Shown here: positions 1 through 8,073 of the stretch, piece after piece
Layout: each line of letters opens with the position of its first letter
How positions within the stretch are numbered: the first letter of the stretch is position 1
Assembly (NCBI RefSeq): GCF_002909255.1
Contig: NZ_PIOB01000004.1
Span: 248,001 to 312,000 of the forward strand
Direction: 5' to 3'
DNA from: Arenibacter hampyeongensis
GTDB lineage: Bacteria; Bacteroidota; Bacteroidia; Flavobacteriales; Flavobacteriaceae
DNA: 64,000 nt
Notes under the pieces: generated by a model
The model's database searches: none
What the model was told of the DNA's origin: nothing
Seen by the model: the letters and a program-made list of their open reading frames with translations, nothing else
Made by a program: the position numbers and the translations under genes

Positions 1-1
1 A

Positions 2-304
2 CGAATGCCCAGGTTTGAGGGCAATAGTGATTTTAATATTTTCTCCATAATTAGCGATGATAAGCTAAATGCGGAAAGACAACTGATTAAAGATCAAATA
101 GACTTTGATCTAAATAGTCTGATCAAAGAATTGCCCAAAGATCAAATGGAAGTATTGGAAATGCGTTTATATAGGGATATGAGCTTTAAGGAAATTTCCG
201 AAAATACGGGGGTAAGCATTAATACAGCATTGGGTAGGATGCGTTATGCCCTTATTAACCTTCGTAAGATTGTAGATAAGCACAATATTATTTTAACGAA
301 TTAA
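2..304 (+). CDS. RNA polymerase ECF sigma factor, C-terminal part (5' end outside window)
   Basis: The reading frame is open from the first bases of the window: codon 2-4 is Arg, matching the Arg before the equivalent Met in the full-length paralogue at 1696-2277. The visible part is therefore the C-terminal half of a gene starting upstream, not a 99-residue protein. It contains the end of the region 2/4 linker and sigma region 4 with the helix-turn-helix MSFKEISENTGVSINTALGR. By hand count 82 of 99 residues equal the second copy. Region 4 recognises the -35-like element. The gene is followed 71 bp later by a small ORF that also has a partner behind the second copy. The target regulon cannot be read from sequence. 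Confidence 0.9.
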   Translation, partial: RMPRFEGNSDFNIFSIISDDKLNAERQLIKDQIDFDLNSLIKELPKDQMEVLEMRLYRDMSFKEISENTGVSINTALGRMRYALINLRKIVDKHNIILTN

Positions 305-375
305 TAGGCTTTATAACCGCCTTTAGTTAATTTCTTCATAACACTTGCGTTATTTGATGATAGACGTATATTATT

Positions 376-519
376 ATGAAGAAATTTTCCGTTACTAATA
401 AGAACAAATGTACATTAATGTCCACACGCAGATCGAAAATAGATTTTTTACTAAATTACTCTAAATCGCTGCACATCATTAAATGTAATGATGAACTGCA
501 GGAACATTCTTTAAACTAG
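376..519 (+). CDS. 47-residue small protein downstream of sigma factor, copy A
   Basis: This ATG-to-TAG ORF encodes 47 residues. On composition alone it would be ignored, but it aligns without gaps to the ORF at 2350-2493, which sits at the same place behind the second sigma gene. By hand count 21 of 47 residues are identical, clustered in NKC-x-L (residues 10-14) and FLL-x-YSKSL-x-II (residues 24-35), and both end in LN. Equal length, spacing and clustered identity argue that it is translated. There is no signal peptide or membrane segment. It is predicted to be cytosolic and possibly helical. A role as modulator of the adjacent sigma factor is conjecture from position only. Confidence 0.6.
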   Translation: MKKFSVTNKNKCTLMSTRRSKIDFLLNYSKSLHIIKCNDELQEHSLN

Positions 520-1695
520 TATATTACAATTGCTCAGGCAATCGTCATCGGCCAGTTATTAAAATATTGGTTGCTTCTAGTCCATATAAAGCAGTGGGAA
601 ATGGTTTTTAAAGACTTGAGACACTTCTGGGATCATACTTATTTGTTGTGTTTCTTCAAAAATTAGGATGAACATAATATTTCGTGTTTTTTGATTTTAG
701 CTTTATTTATTGGGCAAAATCGAACGAAATTATTGTTAAAATTATTCTTTCATTTTACTCAAGTGGTTTTTATTGTTTTTAATTGGATTTCGTGAATCTT
801 CGATTTCTTTGCTGTCCAAAGAAACCGACGCAGGAGGTTCATGAATACCTTATTCCAAAATAAACAGGCAATGAATAAAACGAAACCGCAGGTTCACGAA
901 TTCATATTTAAGAAAATAACCGGCCATGAGCTAAACAAAAGAAAAGACCCTTCTTCACTAGGTGGCCCCTAAAATCTCGGGATTTTATGGACCGCTGCCA
1001 TGGCCTAAATTATCTCCAAGGCTTCAATAATTCTTAACGGCCATGACATCTCCACTACGGAAGAAGACCAACCAGACCATAGGCTTTGAAGACAATGTTC
1101 AATGACATTAAATTAATGATAATGATTTATCTACATTATGTAGGTTTACGGAAAATCGGCCTAGCGTTTTTTGGTTCGTTTTTTGGGCGATGCAAAAAAT
1201 GAACAGAACACAAACTCTGGGCAAGTCTATCCTATCTTTTTCTAATTCACACACAACTTTTAGGATTGATCCCACTTCTACCAATACCTATTTAAGTATA
1301 TCATATACTTTTTCAATTACATTTTTCGCATGAACTCCGTCGACAAGGGATATACTCATGTGTAACTTTTGGGGTTTCCATACTCCTTAATATATAGGTA
1401 TAATTATCATATATATAACCTTACAATAATAAATACACTTCCGAGTAGTCACTTCAAGCTCATCCAACTTCAATTTTGGCCAATTATTATGTGTAAAATA
1501 AGAAAATTGGCATTTGACATCAATTAATGGGGGTTTTACAACATAGTTTTTTTCTCACATGTGCATTTATATACTTTTATCCTGTTACTAATCAACAAAG
1601 AAGATTTTAAGTCTTCATTTAAAGAAGAAGTAACAAAAAAAAAGTCCGAACCGAAAGGGGAGGCCCCCTAGTTTAACCAAAAAACAATAATTTGT
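520..1695. other. Long intergenic region with no recognisable gene
   Basis: About 1.2 kb separates the two sigma-factor cassettes. I find no convincing coding frame. It holds a cluster of imperfect repeats at 787-901 (listed separately), a 7-4-7 hairpin at 970-987 (TAAAATC/GATTTTA) and a G/C-rich inverted stretch just before the second sigma gene at about 1657-1670. The section at about 910-1100 is richer in G and C than its surroundings and could be a decayed gene or mobile element. Translated on both strands it is broken by stops and I could not name a family. Confidence 0.5.
787..901. repeat. Three REP-like imperfect repeat units, two direct and one inverted
   Basis: GAAACCGCAGGTTCACGAAT at 882-901 recurs as a related direct copy at 821-846, which carries a 6-base insertion. 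It occurs again in inverted orientation at about 787-807 (ATTTCGTGAATCTTCGATTTC); the reverse complement of the 882-901 unit matches this one at about 16 of 20 positions. The arrangement looks like a small repetitive extragenic palindrome cluster. No transposase is adjacent. Confidence 0.4.
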
Positions 1696-2277
1696 ATGGA
1701 ACTGCAAATAGATGACTCAGTATTAGTAAAGGATTACATTAATGGTAATGAAAAAGCTTTAGAGGTTTTGATCAACAGGCACAACCAACGTATTAGTAGC
1801 TTTATTTATTCTAAGGTTTTGGACCGTGATGTTTCAGAAGACATTTTTCAGGATACCTTTATTAAAGTAATTAAAACCTTAAAAAAGGGAAATTATAGCG
1901 AAGAAGGTAAGTTTTTGCCTTGGGTTATGAGAATTGCCCATAATTTGGTGATCGATCACTTTAGAAGGAACAAAAGAATGCCAATGTTCGAGGGCAATGA
2001 TGATTTTAATATCTTTTCTGTAATAGGTGATGATAAACTAAATGTAGAGAAGCAGCTTATCAAGGATCAGATTGATTCTGATTTAAATTTATTGATCGAA
2101 GAATTACCAGAAGATCAAAAAGAAGTTCTTTTAATGCGTATCTACAGGGATATGAGCTTCAAGGAAATTTCAGAAAACACCGGTGTTAGTATTAATACCG
2201 CTTTGGGGCGAATGAGATATGCTCTAATTAATCTAAGAAAAATCATAGAAAAGAATAATATCGTTTTAACGAATTAA
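1696..2277 (+). CDS. RNA polymerase ECF sigma factor (full length)
   Basis: This 193-residue sigma-70 family protein of ECF size lacks regions 1 and 3. Region 2 lies at about residues 12-92, with DRDVSEDIFQDTFIKVIKTL as the core-binding/-10-melting helices and WVMRIAHNLVIDHFRR following. Region 4 lies at about 130-185 with the helix-turn-helix FKEISENTGVSINTALGRMR. It is a close paralogue of the gene cut by the left window edge, and the two form a tandem duplication about 1.4 kb apart. A 47-residue ORF follows at 2350. No anti-sigma gene with a membrane segment is adjacent, unlike the sigma module at 37.1-38.7 kb. Confidence 0.95.
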   Translation: MELQIDDSVLVKDYINGNEKALEVLINRHNQRISSFIYSKVLDRDVSEDIFQDTFIKVIKTLKKGNYSEEGKFLPWVMRIAHNLVIDHFRRNKRMPMFEGNDDFNIFSVIGDDKLNVEKQLIKDQIDSDLNLLIEELPEDQKEVLLMRIYRDMSFKEISENTGVSINTALGRMRYALINLRKIIEKNNIVLTN

Positions 2278-2349
2278 CAGGTCATAGGTCGAAGAGTACA
2301 ATATTTCCAATATAGTGGCGTTATCTTAACATAACAATACTATAATCCT

Positions 2350-2493
2350 ATGGAAAAAATTTACTCTGAGCATCGAAACAAGTGTAAACTTGCGAAAGCA
2401 AGTCCTGAAACTATTAAGTTCCTATTGGGCTATTCCAAATCATTGCAAATAATTGAATATAATAATGTTCAATTCGAAAATAATTTAAACTAG
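2350..2493 (+). CDS. 47-residue small protein downstream of sigma factor, copy B
   Basis: This is the partner of the ORF at 376-519: the same length, starting 72 bp after the sigma stop and ending in LN-TAG. The shared core FLL-x-YSKSL-x-II lies at residues 24-35, with NKC-x-L at 10-14. The ORF runs directly into a hairpin terminator at 2497-2528, so sigma gene and small ORF probably form one transcript. Function is unknown. Confidence 0.65.
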   Translation: MEKIYSEHRNKCKLAKASPETIKFLLGYSKSLQIIEYNNVQFENNLN

Positions 2494-2496
2494 CAC

Positions 2497-2528
2497 AAAA
2501 AATCCCACCTTACGAGTTGGGATTTTTT
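2497..2528. terminator. Bidirectional hairpin terminator
   Basis: AAAAAATCCCA (2497-2507) pairs with TGGGATTTTTT (2518-2528), giving a T-run on either strand. It serves the small ORF on the + strand and nth on the - strand; the nth stop codon lies in the loop. Confidence 0.75.
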
Positions 2529-3175
2529 GATTTATAATATGCCTGCAGCACAGGTTTTCTTCCAATTTTCTTGGTTATAATGTCTTTTTCCAAATTCCAT
2601 CCCCTTGCTGGGGAGTATTCCCGTCCGTACCATATAATCTGTAAATGAAGATCGTTCCATATTTCTTTTGGAAATAATCTTTTGGCATCCCTTTCCGTTT
2701 GTACTACATTTTTTCCATTGGAAAATCCCCATCGGTACATGAGCCTATGTATATGGGTGTCTACTGGAAACGCAGGAATGCCAAATGCCTGAGATACCAC
2801 TACACTCGCGGTTTTGTGTCCAACTGCCGGAAGTTGTTCCAATAATTCAATCTCTTGAGGAACTTGTCCGTCATATTTTTCAATTAAAATTTTAGAGAGT
2901 CCGTAAATGCCTTTCGATTTCATTGGGGAAAGACCAACAGGCTTAATTATTTCCCTAATCTCATCAGCGGTCATTTTAACCATATCATAGGGATTGTCAG
3001 CTTTTGCAAATAGCAATGGTGTAATCTTATTGACACGCACATCCGTACTTTGTGCAGATAATAATACGGCAATTAAAAGAGTATAGGGATCTTTGTGGTC
3101 CAGTGGGACAGGAATGGTCGGGTAAAGTGACTGTAAAGTTTCAATGGCAAATTTTACTTTTTCAGCTTTCGTCAT
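2510..3175 (-). CDS. nth: Endonuclease III-like DNA glycosylase/AP lyase without the iron-sulfur cluster
   Basis: This 221-residue HhH-GPD base-excision-repair enzyme acts on oxidised pyrimidines. The helix-hairpin-helix is LPAVGHKTASVV, carrying the catalytic Lys121. The catalytic Asp139 is in FPVDTHIHRL. Canonical endonuclease III ends with a C-x6-C-x2-C-x5-C loop holding a 4Fe-4S cluster. Here the corresponding segment (YGREYSPARGWNLEKD) has no cysteine, and the whole protein contains none. Length and both catalytic residues are intact, so I expect activity with a cluster-free C-terminus. The gene is single, convergent with the sigma/small-ORF unit and divergent from bcp. Confidence 0.93.
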   Translation of the reverse strand: MTKAEKVKFAIETLQSLYPTIPVPLDHKDPYTLLIAVLLSAQSTDVRVNKITPLLFAKADNPYDMVKMTADEIREIIKPVGLSPMKSKGIYGLSKILIEKYDGQVPQEIELLEQLPAVGHKTASVVVSQAFGIPAFPVDTHIHRLMYRWGFSNGKNVVQTERDAKRLFPKEIWNDLHLQIIWYGREYSPARGWNLEKDIITKKIGRKPVLQAYYKSKNPNS

Positions 3176-3262
3176 TTATTATGTAATTTTATAACTTTTA
3201 AATAAAGGAACACCCATTAAAATGGGTGTGTTATAGATTATAAATTTACTTAAATTTTCACT

Positions 3263-3712
3263 ATGAATACTTTAAAAGTAGGGGATAAGGTTCCCCCATT
3301 TACAGCCAAGGACGAAAATGGCAACGATATAAAATTATCAGATTACCAAGGAAAAAAATTAATCGTCTTTTTCTATCCAAAAGCAAATACTCCAGGATGT
3401 ACTGCGGAAGCCTGTAATTTAAGGGATAATTATACCGATCTACAAGCGCAGGGATATGAGTTGCTTGGAGTAAGTGCGGATTCACAAAAAAGGCAGCTTA
3501 GTTTTAAGAAAAAGTATCAATTTCTATTTCCCTTGTTGGCAGATGAGGATCATACTTTACTAAATATTTTTGGTGTTTGGGGACCAAAGCAGTTTATGGG
3601 GAAAAAATATGATGGTATACACAGAATGACTTTTGTCATTGATGGGGATGGAGTAGTGGAAAAGGTTATTGAAAAAGTTAAAACCAAGGACCATGCTGCT
3701 CAGTTGATGTAA
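3263..3712 (+). CDS. bcp: Thioredoxin-dependent peroxiredoxin, Bcp/PrxQ type
   Basis: This 149-residue cytosolic thiol peroxidase reduces H2O2 and organic hydroperoxides. The peroxidatic Cys46 lies in NTPGCTAEACNLRD, with the resolving Cys51 five residues on, the spacing typical of PrxQ/Bcp atypical 2-Cys enzymes. The thioredoxin-fold start (LKVGDKVPPFTAKDENG) and end are complete. It is divergent from nth, giving a repair-plus-antioxidant pair, and is followed by a strong hairpin terminator. Confidence 0.95.
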   Translation: MNTLKVGDKVPPFTAKDENGNDIKLSDYQGKKLIVFFYPKANTPGCTAEACNLRDNYTDLQAQGYELLGVSADSQKRQLSFKKKYQFLFPLLADEDHTLLNIFGVWGPKQFMGKKYDGIHRMTFVIDGDGVVEKVIEKVKTKDHAAQLM

Positions 3713-3725
3713 AAAGTAGTAATTA

Positions 3726-3773
3726 TAAAGGAGGCTGCCTTAATCTTTATGATTGGGACAGCCTCCTTTATAT
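3726..3773. terminator. Bidirectional terminator between bcp and the 486-residue gene
   Basis: TAAAGGAGGCTG (3726-3737) pairs with CAGCCTCCTTTA (3759-3770), a 12-bp perfect stem between convergent genes. Confidence 0.75.
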
Positions 3774-3786
3774 AAGCACGTATAAT

Positions 3787-5247
3787 TTATACTTTTGCTT
3801 GTTCTTCCTCAATCGGTTTACGGATAAAGAGTTTCTTCTTTTTTATTATTTCGGCAATACCCTCTGGAAGTACAGATTCCCAACCTTCTTCTCCATTGAT
3901 TATTTTCTTGAGAACATCCCTAGAGAAAACATGTAAAATTTCGGGATCGTAATCAATAATATCCATCACTTTTCCATTGTATTTAAAGAATTTGTACAAT
4001 TCTTTCATCCTGGGATGCACTTTGATGGTATTACTGGTCATGATCTGACCGGTTTCTTCATTGCGCATGGGATATAAGTAGACTTTAAGGTCCTTAAAGA
4101 ATAACTTGCCAAAAGCTTCTAAGATACCTCCGCTCAAATGACGGTAATATTTCTCATCAAAAATATCTACCAAATTGTTTACCCCCATGGTAAGACCAAT
4201 TTTGGACTTGGTATAATTACTAAAATATTCCACAAGTTTAAAGTACTCCTGAAACTTCGAAATCATTACCGTATGGCCTAGGGAACATAAAAGCTCTGCT
4301 CTATCCATAAAATCCTGTTCATCAATTTCACCGGAAGCCCGGAGGTTAGAGAGTGTAATTTCAAAAATAACAATGGTATTTTCTTCCTCAACACTGGGTT
4401 CCCTAATGAATATCTCATAGGATTTTTTGAACATATCCATATTCACATTGGTCACTGGTCTAAAGCTTCCGCGCAGGGCCAAAATATTCTTTTTGTAAAG
4501 AAGGGTCGCTGGTAAAAGATTATTGCCATCGGGACCAAACATTACGGCGTCCGTCATATCATTTTTAACAAGTTGCAAACTCATTAATCTATTATCGACT
4601 TCGGCGAAATTGGGTCCAGAAAAATTAACCATGTCTATTTCAACCGTATCCTTGTCGATATGGTCGTAAAGATATTTAAGTAACTTTCTAGGTTTGTCGT
4701 ATTTATAAAATGCACCATAAATTAGATTTACCCCTACAATTCCCAAAGTTTCCTGTTGCAGTCTCGCCTCATTCTGTTTAAAACGGATATGAAGGATAAT
4801 TTCATTTAATTCCTTTTGCTTTGGATCTAGCTGATAACGGATGCCTATCCATCCATGACCTTTATATCTTTTGGAAAAATCAATGGTAGCCACCGTATTG
4901 GCGTAGGAAAAGAATAATCTGTCCGGATGTTGTTCACGGCTGATCCTGTTGTCCATGTTTTCCATTTCATGGGCCAACATTTTTTTCAACCTGGACTGGG
5001 TTACATATCTTCCGTCTTCCTCTATTCCATAAATGGCATCACTAAAATCTTTATCATATGCGCTCATTGCTTTAGCAATGGTTCCCGAAGCGCCTCCGGA
5101 CTTAAAAAAATGCCCGGATGTCTCCTGTCCGGCGCCAATTTCAGAAAAGGTGCCATAAATATCAGGATTTAGGTTTATCCTTAAGGTTTTCGCCTTTATC
5201 GAAGGAACATTGGTAAAAGCGATTTCTTTCTTGAAAATAGTGGACAT
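3787..5247 (-). CDS. Conserved 486-residue protein of unknown function
   Basis: This soluble protein has no signal peptide or membrane segment. It resembles a conserved family that public annotation often labels, without support, as TonB-dependent receptor or nicotinate-nucleotide adenylyltransferase. I see neither a plug/barrel pattern nor an HxGH nucleotidyltransferase motif. Visible features are a Gly-rich patch near residues 38-57 (SEIGAGQETSGHFF-x4-GASG), a charged linker and a lysine-rich C-terminus (EIIKKKKLFIRKPIEEE). It is transcribed alone and divergently from the MBL hydrolase. I do not assign a function. Confidence 0.8.
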   Translation of the reverse strand: MSTIFKKEIAFTNVPSIKAKTLRINLNPDIYGTFSEIGAGQETSGHFFKSGGASGTIAKAMSAYDKDFSDAIYGIEEDGRYVTQSRLKKMLAHEMENMDNRISREQHPDRLFFSYANTVATIDFSKRYKGHGWIGIRYQLDPKQKELNEIILHIRFKQNEARLQQETLGIVGVNLIYGAFYKYDKPRKLLKYLYDHIDKDTVEIDMVNFSGPNFAEVDNRLMSLQLVKNDMTDAVMFGPDGNNLLPATLLYKKNILALRGSFRPVTNVNMDMFKKSYEIFIREPSVEEENTIVIFEITLSNLRASGEIDEQDFMDRAELLCSLGHTVMISKFQEYFKLVEYFSNYTKSKIGLTMGVNNLVDIFDEKYYRHLSGGILEAFGKLFFKDLKVYLYPMRNEETGQIMTSNTIKVHPRMKELYKFFKYNGKVMDIIDYDPEILHVFSRDVLKKIINGEEGWESVLPEGIAEIIKKKKLFIRKPIEEEQAKV

Positions 5248-5323
5248 AGTGTCTTTTTTACTTGTAGCAAAGTTAAAAAGTTTGAGCTATCAATTAAATA
5301 AATTAGTTATAAATTTGGATTAA

Positions 5324-6100
5324 ATGGATAATGGATTGAAAATAACTTTTCTAGGAACAGGAACATCGCAAGGAATCCCGGTAATTGGGAGTAAACACCC
5401 AGTATGTTTAAGCAATAACCAAAAGGATAAAAGGCTTCGTGTATCGGTAATGGTCTCTTGGGATTCCTATAATTATGTAATAGATTGCGGTCCCGATTTC
5501 AGGCAGCAAATGCTAACGAATAATGTGGTAAAGATTGATGGAATTTTGTTTACCCATGAACATTCCGATCATACGGCAGGGATTGATGATATACGACCAT
5601 TTTTTTTCAGGCAGGGCGATATTCCTGTTTATGCCCATGAACGCGTGGTTAATTCCATTAAAGAGCGCTTCCATTATATATTTGCCGATGAAAATAGATA
5701 CCCTGGCGCACCTGCTGTAGAGATCAATACCATTAAAAATAATAAGCCATTTAAAATAGGTAACCTTATGGCAATACCTGTGGAGGCACAACACAATAGA
5801 TTGCAGGTTTTTGGGTTTAGGATACAGGACTTTGTGTATCTAACTGATGTAAAAAGTATGGAAAAAGTAGAAATGGAAAAGATAAAGGGAATTAAGACGT
5901 TGGTGGTCAACGCGTTGAGGATAGAGCCACATCATTCACATTTCAATTTGGAGGAAGCTTTGGAGTTTATTGATATCATAAAACCGGGCAAGGCATATTT
6001 GACCCACATAAGCCACTTATTGGGCTTTCATGATGAAGTGGAAAAACAGCTTCCACAAAATGTGCATTTGGCCTATGACAACCTAGTTTTGGATGTATAA
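5324..6100 (+). CDS. MBL-fold metal-dependent hydrolase, PhnP-like
   Basis: This 258-residue metallo-beta-lactamase-fold enzyme opens with the strand and loop KITFLGTGTSQGIPVIG typical of PhnP/RNase Z-like members. The dinuclear metal motif is THEHSDHTAGIDD at about residues 77-89. Further likely ligands are D171 in YLTDVK and the histidine of THIS (about residue 228). PhnP proper cleaves phosphoribosyl cyclic phosphate, but no phn genes are nearby, so the substrate is open. A general cyclic phosphodiesterase role is the likeliest inference. Confidence 0.88.
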   Translation: MDNGLKITFLGTGTSQGIPVIGSKHPVCLSNNQKDKRLRVSVMVSWDSYNYVIDCGPDFRQQMLTNNVVKIDGILFTHEHSDHTAGIDDIRPFFFRQGDIPVYAHERVVNSIKERFHYIFADENRYPGAPAVEINTIKNNKPFKIGNLMAIPVEAQHNRLQVFGFRIQDFVYLTDVKSMEKVEMEKIKGIKTLVVNALRIEPHHSHFNLEEALEFIDIIKPGKAYLTHISHLLGFHDEVEKQLPQNVHLAYDNLVLDV

Positions 6101-6169
6101 GGAACTGCAAAGTTACTGAGAATCAATTAGAATAATAAACAACAATTAATTAACCGATAAAACCAAGGT

Positions 6170-6664
6170 ATGAAACATAAAATTTACCTGTATTTATTCA
6201 TATTTGTTTCCTTAATAGCACTTTACCAATTTGTAAGTACCAGCAATATGGTAAAGGCAAAAAACACTAAAATCGACTCCCAATCGGAACAGCTAGTGCA
6301 ATTGGAAGATTCTATCCAGAAATTGCACTTAAAAGTATTGGACAACCAATATTTTTCGTTGGAAAACAATGATGATGCCTTGGCGTACTACGACCATCTT
6401 AAGTTAAGAGATCCAAGCCTTTATATATCGGATAAACTATTGGAAACCAATGAAAGTAAAGGGGACAACCCCCTTATTCCCTATGAGGGGATGGAAAATG
6501 ATTTTAAAATCAACAAGATTAAGATTTTAAACCACAAATGGATATTGGCCGATTTTTCTGATGGAAAATATTGGGGAGAGGTGCTGATCAAATATGAACT
6601 GAAAGATGATCTTGGAGTCGATTTTTCATTAATGGACCATCTGTTATATACCCGTAGCAATTAA
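6170..6664 (+). CDS. Membrane-anchored hypothetical protein with coiled coil
   Basis: This 164-residue protein has an N-terminal hydrophobic segment (about residues 5-23), probably an uncleaved anchor. It is followed by a heptad-like stretch (about 30-57, SQSEQLVQLEDSIQKLHLKV) and a mixed alpha/beta C-terminal domain predicted to be outside the membrane. No known domain is recognised. It lies after the MBL hydrolase in the same direction (69-bp gap) and is convergent with the esterase, overlapping its stop by 4 bp. Confidence 0.75.
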   Translation: MKHKIYLYLFIFVSLIALYQFVSTSNMVKAKNTKIDSQSEQLVQLEDSIQKLHLKVLDNQYFSLENNDDALAYYDHLKLRDPSLYISDKLLETNESKGDNPLIPYEGMENDFKINKIKILNHKWILADFSDGKYWGEVLIKYELKDDLGVDFSLMDHLLYTRSN

Positions 6665-7320
6665 ATTTTATCCTGAAGCCACGTTTTGAAGGAGTAAAAA
6701 TTTTGTGGTGCCACACCGTGTCCTACAGGAAATTCCTCATATACATGGTCGATTTTTAAATCTTTTAGTATTCCAGGTGTTTTCTGTGCCCAAGAAACGG
6801 GAATTACCTGATCCACACTACCATGGGAGGCATAAATTTTTAAATTTCCAAAGTTATTTTCCTTATAGTTTTCAACAAGGATATTTTCATTGATATAACC
6901 ACTTAAAGCAATTACATTTTTAATTATATGGGGATAGGAAAGTGCCAAGGCATAACTTAGTATTGTACCTTGACTAAATCCTAAAATGGTAACATTTTTT
7001 TCGTCCAATCCATAGGTTTTACAGGCTTCCTCTATAAACACCTTTATTTTATCCCGGGACAGTACGGCTTGTACCTCATCGTTCCACTTGCCCTTGTCTG
7101 CTTCAAAATTAATGGCATACCAAGCATTGCCGTAAGGTTGCATGGGATATGGTGCCCTAGCAGATATTATACATAGTTCATTAGGCAGTTCGGGAGCAAA
7201 TGAAAATAGATCTTCCTCGTTACTTCCATAACCGTGGAACATAAATAGTACAGGCGGTTTGCCAGAGGTGATGTTGGATGGTCTAATAAGGTGTTCAAGT
7301 GATAAGGGAGCTGTAGTCAT
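6661..7320 (-). CDS. Alpha/beta hydrolase (phospholipase/carboxylesterase family)
   Basis: The protein resembles the YpfH/acyl-protein thioesterase family of serine esterases. It has the oxyanion segment FMFHGYGSNEEDLFSF, the nucleophile elbow ILGFSQGTILS, and the Asp/His pair in SHGSVDQVIP and FPVGHGV. I start it at the ATG at 7318-7320 rather than at 7359. The shorter start gives an N-terminus normal for the family, lies 1 bp after the stop of the upstream DUF4870 gene and avoids a 38-bp overlap. Translational coupling with that gene is likely. Confidence 0.9.
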   Translation of the reverse strand: MTTAPLSLEHLIRPSNITSGKPPVLFMFHGYGSNEEDLFSFAPELPNELCIISARAPYPMQPYGNAWYAINFEADKGKWNDEVQAVLSRDKIKVFIEEACKTYGLDEKNVTILGFSQGTILSYALALSYPHIIKNVIALSGYINENILVENYKENNFGNLKIYASHGSVDQVIPVSWAQKTPGILKDLKIDHVYEEFPVGHGVAPQNFYSFKTWLQDKI

Positions 7321-7321
7321 T

Positions 7322-7648
7322 TTAAGATATAAAGGTGAACCATTTTTGGAAATAGGCACCTAGTATAGGCACCTCCTGTTTCTTGTTATTTAAGGCGCCA
7401 AGAAAGCCGTAAAACCATAATACAATATAAAAAACATAAAGGCCATACCAGGCATACTCGTTATACCAATTGCTCAAAAAAATGGCAAAGCCAAGAAAAA
7501 CAAGATGTAAACCAAATGCCTGTCTTGTATGAAAGCGGGCAAATTCGTTCTTGGGATCTGAATTCATTGAAATGGCAATTAAAGCCCCAACCATGGTTAA
7601 ATACGCCACAATCGCCGTGGTTTTTCCTTCCTTAATAACATCTTCCAT
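7322..7648 (-). CDS. DUF4870/Tic20-like small membrane protein, copy 1
   Basis: This 108-residue protein has about three hydrophobic helices (approximately 10-28, 45-62, 66-87). It shares the start pattern INEGKT-x-AIV-x-Y-x-T-x-G-LIA and the K-x-EF-x-FH-x-Q motif with its neighbour at 7731-8048, so the two are diverged paralogues separated by a terminator. The family is often called an import-component-like protein, but its function is unknown. It is immediately upstream of the esterase and co-directional. Confidence 0.82.
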   Translation of the reverse strand: MEDVIKEGKTTAIVAYLTMVGALIAISMNSDPKNEFARFHTRQAFGLHLVFLGFAIFLSNWYNEYAWYGLYVFYIVLWFYGFLGALNNKKQEVPILGAYFQKWFTFIS

Positions 7649-7686
7649 AGCGGTAAAGTTAGTTCAAGTTTAATCTGTGTACAAAA

Positions 7687-7716
7687 AAAGAGGTCCAATT
7701 AGACCTCTTTAAATGT
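7687..7716. terminator. Hairpin terminator between DUF4870 paralogues
   Basis: AAAGAGGTC (7687-7695) and GACCTCTTT (7702-7710) form a 9-bp stem. On the - strand this ends the copy-2 transcript, with an A/T-rich tract on either side. Confidence 0.6.
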
Positions 7717-7730
7717 TTTTATAATAATTT

Positions 7731-8048
7731 TTATTCTCCAATAGACCCAATAATAGGCAATTTTTCAATTTTACCATTATTGGCATTTATTGCACCCATT
7801 ATGGCCAAAATCCATGGGGCCCATTGCAAAATTCTTAGGAAACCCATTCCCATTAAGGTGGCTATAATTCCAAGGACAATGGACAAGGCAATTGCCAATA
7901 TCCAGACCCTTAGTGATTGGCCTATATGGAATTTTACAAATTCGTTTTTTTTATCACTGTTCACGATAAAGGCAATGAGTAGTCCAATTAAAGTAATGTA
8001 ACTGACTATTGCCATCGTTTTTCCTTCATTTATGGTTTTCTGGTCCAT
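7731..8048 (-). CDS. DUF4870/Tic20-like small membrane protein, copy 2
   Basis: This 105-residue protein has hydrophobic helices at about 12-29, 48-69 and 73-90. The conserved EGKTMAIVSYITLIGLLIAF and KNEFVKFHIGQSL match copy 1. It lies 25 bp downstream of the dihydroorotase-like gene on the same strand and is probably the last gene of that unit. Its function is unknown. Confidence 0.85.
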   Translation of the reverse strand: MDQKTINEGKTMAIVSYITLIGLLIAFIVNSDKKNEFVKFHIGQSLRVWILAIALSIVLGIIATLMGMGFLRILQWAPWILAIMGAINANNGKIEKLPIIGSIGE

Positions 8049-8073
8049 CTTATAGTTTTTAGTTCCTATAAAT

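Noticed and set aside
910..1100. Transposase remnant
   Set aside because: The segment differs in composition from its flanks, but no frame gives recognisable transposase residues and no terminal repeats are seen, so I do not claim it.
3787..5247. Nicotinate-nucleotide adenylyltransferase or TonB receptor
   Set aside because: The required HxGH motif and any barrel or plug pattern are absent.
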